From the NCBI GenBank assembly GCA_905221605.1, contig CAJNDS010002539.1, positions 310,001 to 374,000 on the forward strand: DNA of 64,000 nucleotides, in the 5' to 3' direction. Below the pieces are notes generated by a model that saw only the letters and a list, made by a program, of their open reading frames with translations, did not search any database and was not told the origin of the DNA. Made by a program: the position numbers and the translations under genes. Origin of the DNA: Symbiodinium natans. Lineage: Eukaryota; Sar; Dinophyceae; Suessiales; Symbiodiniaceae. This document shows positions 62,065 through 64,000 of this stretch, one piece after another. Numbering within the stretch: position 1 is the first letter of the stretch; every line of letters starts with the position of its first letter.

Positions 62065-64000
62065 CATCATCCTTAATTTTCTTTTTCAACTTTGTTATTT
62101 CTCCTTTCATCGTTGCCATTTCCTTTTTCATTGTTTTTACTAAATCTTTTAATTCTTCTACTTCATTTATTGTTGCTTGTAATGCACTCCATAAAATAGG
62201 AACACAAGAAGTATAATCAAACTTTAAATATCCGTCTTTGCCTTCTTTAACTATATTTTGCCATTCATCTGGGACTTTTTTACTTAAAAAGTCATTAGCA
62301 ATAAAACCACAACATGATTTACCCTTTTGTCTGTCGTCAATAAAATGATATGTTTTTGGAACAATGTATTTAACTAATTCCACTGCTTTTTTTTGGTTAA
62401 GTTCCTTAATATCTTTTTTCAAACGTTTATCGGAACTTGGAATTAAAGACCCTGTATATTCAATATCTCCATTAACGAGAATGCCACCTGGTGAAATTGA
62501 AAACACATCATTCGATACTGAAACACTACCAAAATAAAATGCATATTCACCTCCTGCGTCAGTATTTAAAAATTGTATTTGGTCTACGGTGCTTATTGTC
62601 TCTTGTGTTATTTCTAAGTTATTCATTTTTACTTTTCCATCAGTTATTTTAATTTCTGGTGTGCTACTTTCTAATCCAACAGTTAAATTAATGTCGCCTA
62701 ACGTGTCTCCATTTCGAACAAACAATTTATATTGTCCGTCCAATACTTCTTTAAACTCACTACTATTTTGAAACATAAAGCGCCCCCAACTAATAACATC
62801 TGCCTCACCAACGATATTACCAATACTATTAAAAGTTAAGTTATTTGTAACTGCTCTATTAATAGTAATTCCGTTAGTGTCGTTTAATTGTAGTGCTATT
62901 GTTCCTGTTGTTGGGTCGGTTGTTCTATTTGATTGTAATGAAAAATTAATTTCTTCTGTTGATATTACATTTAATGAATTATTAACGTCTGCTCTTTGAA
63001 ATATTCTCCCTGAATTATTAATATAAATATCACTATTAAAAGTTGCTATGTTTTGAAATGATGAAGTGCCACCAAAATTAGCATTCCCGCCACTTACATT
63101 TAGTTTATTTGCTCCTTGAATTGCTCCGATGCCTAAACTTAAACAATAAACACCATTACCGTTAGCAGTATTTAATAAAAGCAATGATGAACTGTCGTTG
63201 CTTGTGTTATAAGCATTAATATTAAATGAATTAAATTTTAAATATCCTTGTGCATTTTTTACAGTCATAACATTCGACGCATCTGTTGTATCTTTATAAA
63301 ATGTAAGTCCTGAGTTATTAGATATATTACAATTTTCACCGTCAAAATTTAAATCATTTGTTAAATCTAAATTACCATCAACTTTTAAATTCTGTCTAAT
63401 AATCGCACTATCAACAACATCCAAATTATACCCGCTTGTTAATGTTTCCGTTCCTGTATCTACTAATAAGGAATGTGATTTAACATATTGATTAGCATTA
63501 TTATTTAAGTTTAATATTCTACCAGTATCGCCAACTGAATTATAACAATCGATATTATCATTATTAAAAGTAATATAATTATCAGTATTTCTAACGGTAA
63601 ATGATAAATTAGCGTCTGCTGTATTTTCCACTACTAAACCACCTGTTGGCGTTTCTATTTTCCCACTCATTTTATACCCTGCATTATTATTAGTTAAATC
63701 AAGTTGTTTAATTGCATCGTCTGATGTATTATTGCAAAATATCTTATCCCCTTGCAAAGTTATATAACTCGTAGCGTTCTTAAACTCTGCTAAAACTTTA
63801 TCACCTCCTCCGGTTTGATTACTAAATAATAATCCTGCTACTGGGGAAATATTTATTGTTGAATTATTTAATGTTAATCCACTATGAATAACAGTAGGGG
63901 CAGAACAATCAATAATAGGATTAGCACTAAATCTATTGGTAAAATCACTTACTGGAACTCTTAAAGCAAGTAAATTATCTACTTCTGTTGTTGTATAAGT
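62060..64000 (-). CDS. Fibre-like protein with C-terminal peptidase S74 chaperone domain, 5' end beyond the window
   Basis: The frame is open from the stop at 62060 to the right edge, at least 646 codons, without a start codon that must be used; the TTG at 63757 is only an internal codon. Most of the protein is Asn/Ser/Thr-rich short beta repeats (NNNAGYKMSGKIET, LNVSGGNANFGGTSSF types) like phage and viral tail fibres, and the visible N-terminal end has a YTTTEVDNLLA string common in fibre shafts. The last 125 residues are an S74 intramolecular chaperone: PSSDKRLKKDIKEL with the Ser-Asp self-cleavage site (near 62425), a CCGFIAND segment and a terminal coiled coil of Lys/Glu heptads. Such domains fold a trimeric fibre and cut themselves off. 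It may be a host-attachment fibre. Confidence 0.88.
   Translation of the reverse strand, partial: TYTTTEVDNLLALRVPVSDFTNRFSANPIIDCSAPTVIHSGLTLNNSTINISPVAGLLFSNQTGGGDKVLAEFKNATSYITLQGDKIFCNNTSDDAIKQLDLTNNNAGYKMSGKIETPTGGLVVENTADANLSFTVRNTDNYITFNNDNIDCYNSVGDTGRILNLNNNANQYVKSHSLLVDTGTETLTSGYNLDVVDSAIIRQNLKVDGNLDLTNDLNFDGENCNISNNSGLTFYKDTTDASNVMTVKNAQGYLKFNSFNINAYNTSNDSSSLLLLNTANGNGVYCLSLGIGAIQGANKLNVSGGNANFGGTSSFQNIATFNSDIYINNSGRIFQRADVNNSLNVISTEEINFSLQSNRTTDPTTGTIALQLNDTNGITINRAVTNNLTFNSIGNIVGEADVISWGRFMFQNSSEFKEVLDGQYKLFVRNGDTLGDINLTVGLESSTPEIKITDGKVKMNNLEITQETISTVDQIQFLNTDAGGEYAFYFGSVSVSNDVFSISPGGILVNGDIEYTGSLIPSSDKRLKKDIKELNQKKAVELVKYIVPKTYHFIDDRQKGKSCCGFIANDFLSKKVPDEWQNIVKEGKDGYLKFDYTSCVPILWSALQATINEVEELKDLVKTMKKEMATMKGEITKLKKKIKDDD

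Overview
The window reads as nuclear DNA of a dinoflagellate with an endogenous virus at its right end. Four things support this. Telomere-type TTTAGGG/CCCTAAA runs lie scattered through introns in both orientations. There is a peridinin/chlorophyll a-c type light-harvesting gene. A degenerate dinoflagellate spliced-leader sequence sits in genomic DNA just before that gene's start codon. Two intron-rich genes use mostly GC-AG introns. The genus cannot be told from the sequence.

Layout. 1-7.6 kb: telomere-type repeats, foldback (MITE-like) elements and a few weak exon candidates. 7.67-8.66 kb: a light-harvesting gene with one short intron, carrying the spliced-leader relic. 10.6-18.5 kb: a gene for a two-helix membrane protein of unknown function, which I could assemble as ten small exons joined by matching reading phases. 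18.5-24.3 kb: repeats with no supported gene. 24.3-37.1 kb: a mitochondrial carrier gene assembled as 17 exons of 17-63 nt. It covers five of six membrane helices and about 12.8 kb. 37.1-40.4 kb: a PIF1-like helicase ORF with zinc-binding C-terminal repeats, probably from a mobile element. 40.4-49.5 kb: a G-rich tandem array with an inverted segment. 50.2-51.4 kb: an intronless gene for a ubiquitin-like-domain protein, followed by a 23-bp minisatellite.

From about 52.6 kb to the right edge the DNA becomes strongly AT-rich and gene-dense. It carries a Polinton-like virus or virophage-related element: protein-primed family B DNA polymerase, GIY-YIG nuclease, retroviral-type (RVE) integrase, A32-type packaging ATPase, a fibre-like protein ending in a peptidase S74 chaperone domain (cut by the window edge), and eight small unknown or zinc-finger proteins. 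Capsid and protease genes are not in view and should lie to the right if the element is complete. All readable viral frames are open. Four genes have a related motif (core CTTAAAGA) 19-21 nt before the start codon, and every convergent gene pair is separated by a perfect hairpin.

How the parts relate: the host genes are ordinary plastid and mitochondrial functions expanded by introns full of repeats. The helicase ORF starts 22 nt after the last carrier exon I can find. The virus-like element is a self-contained replication, integration and packaging module inserted beside the ubiquitin-like gene.
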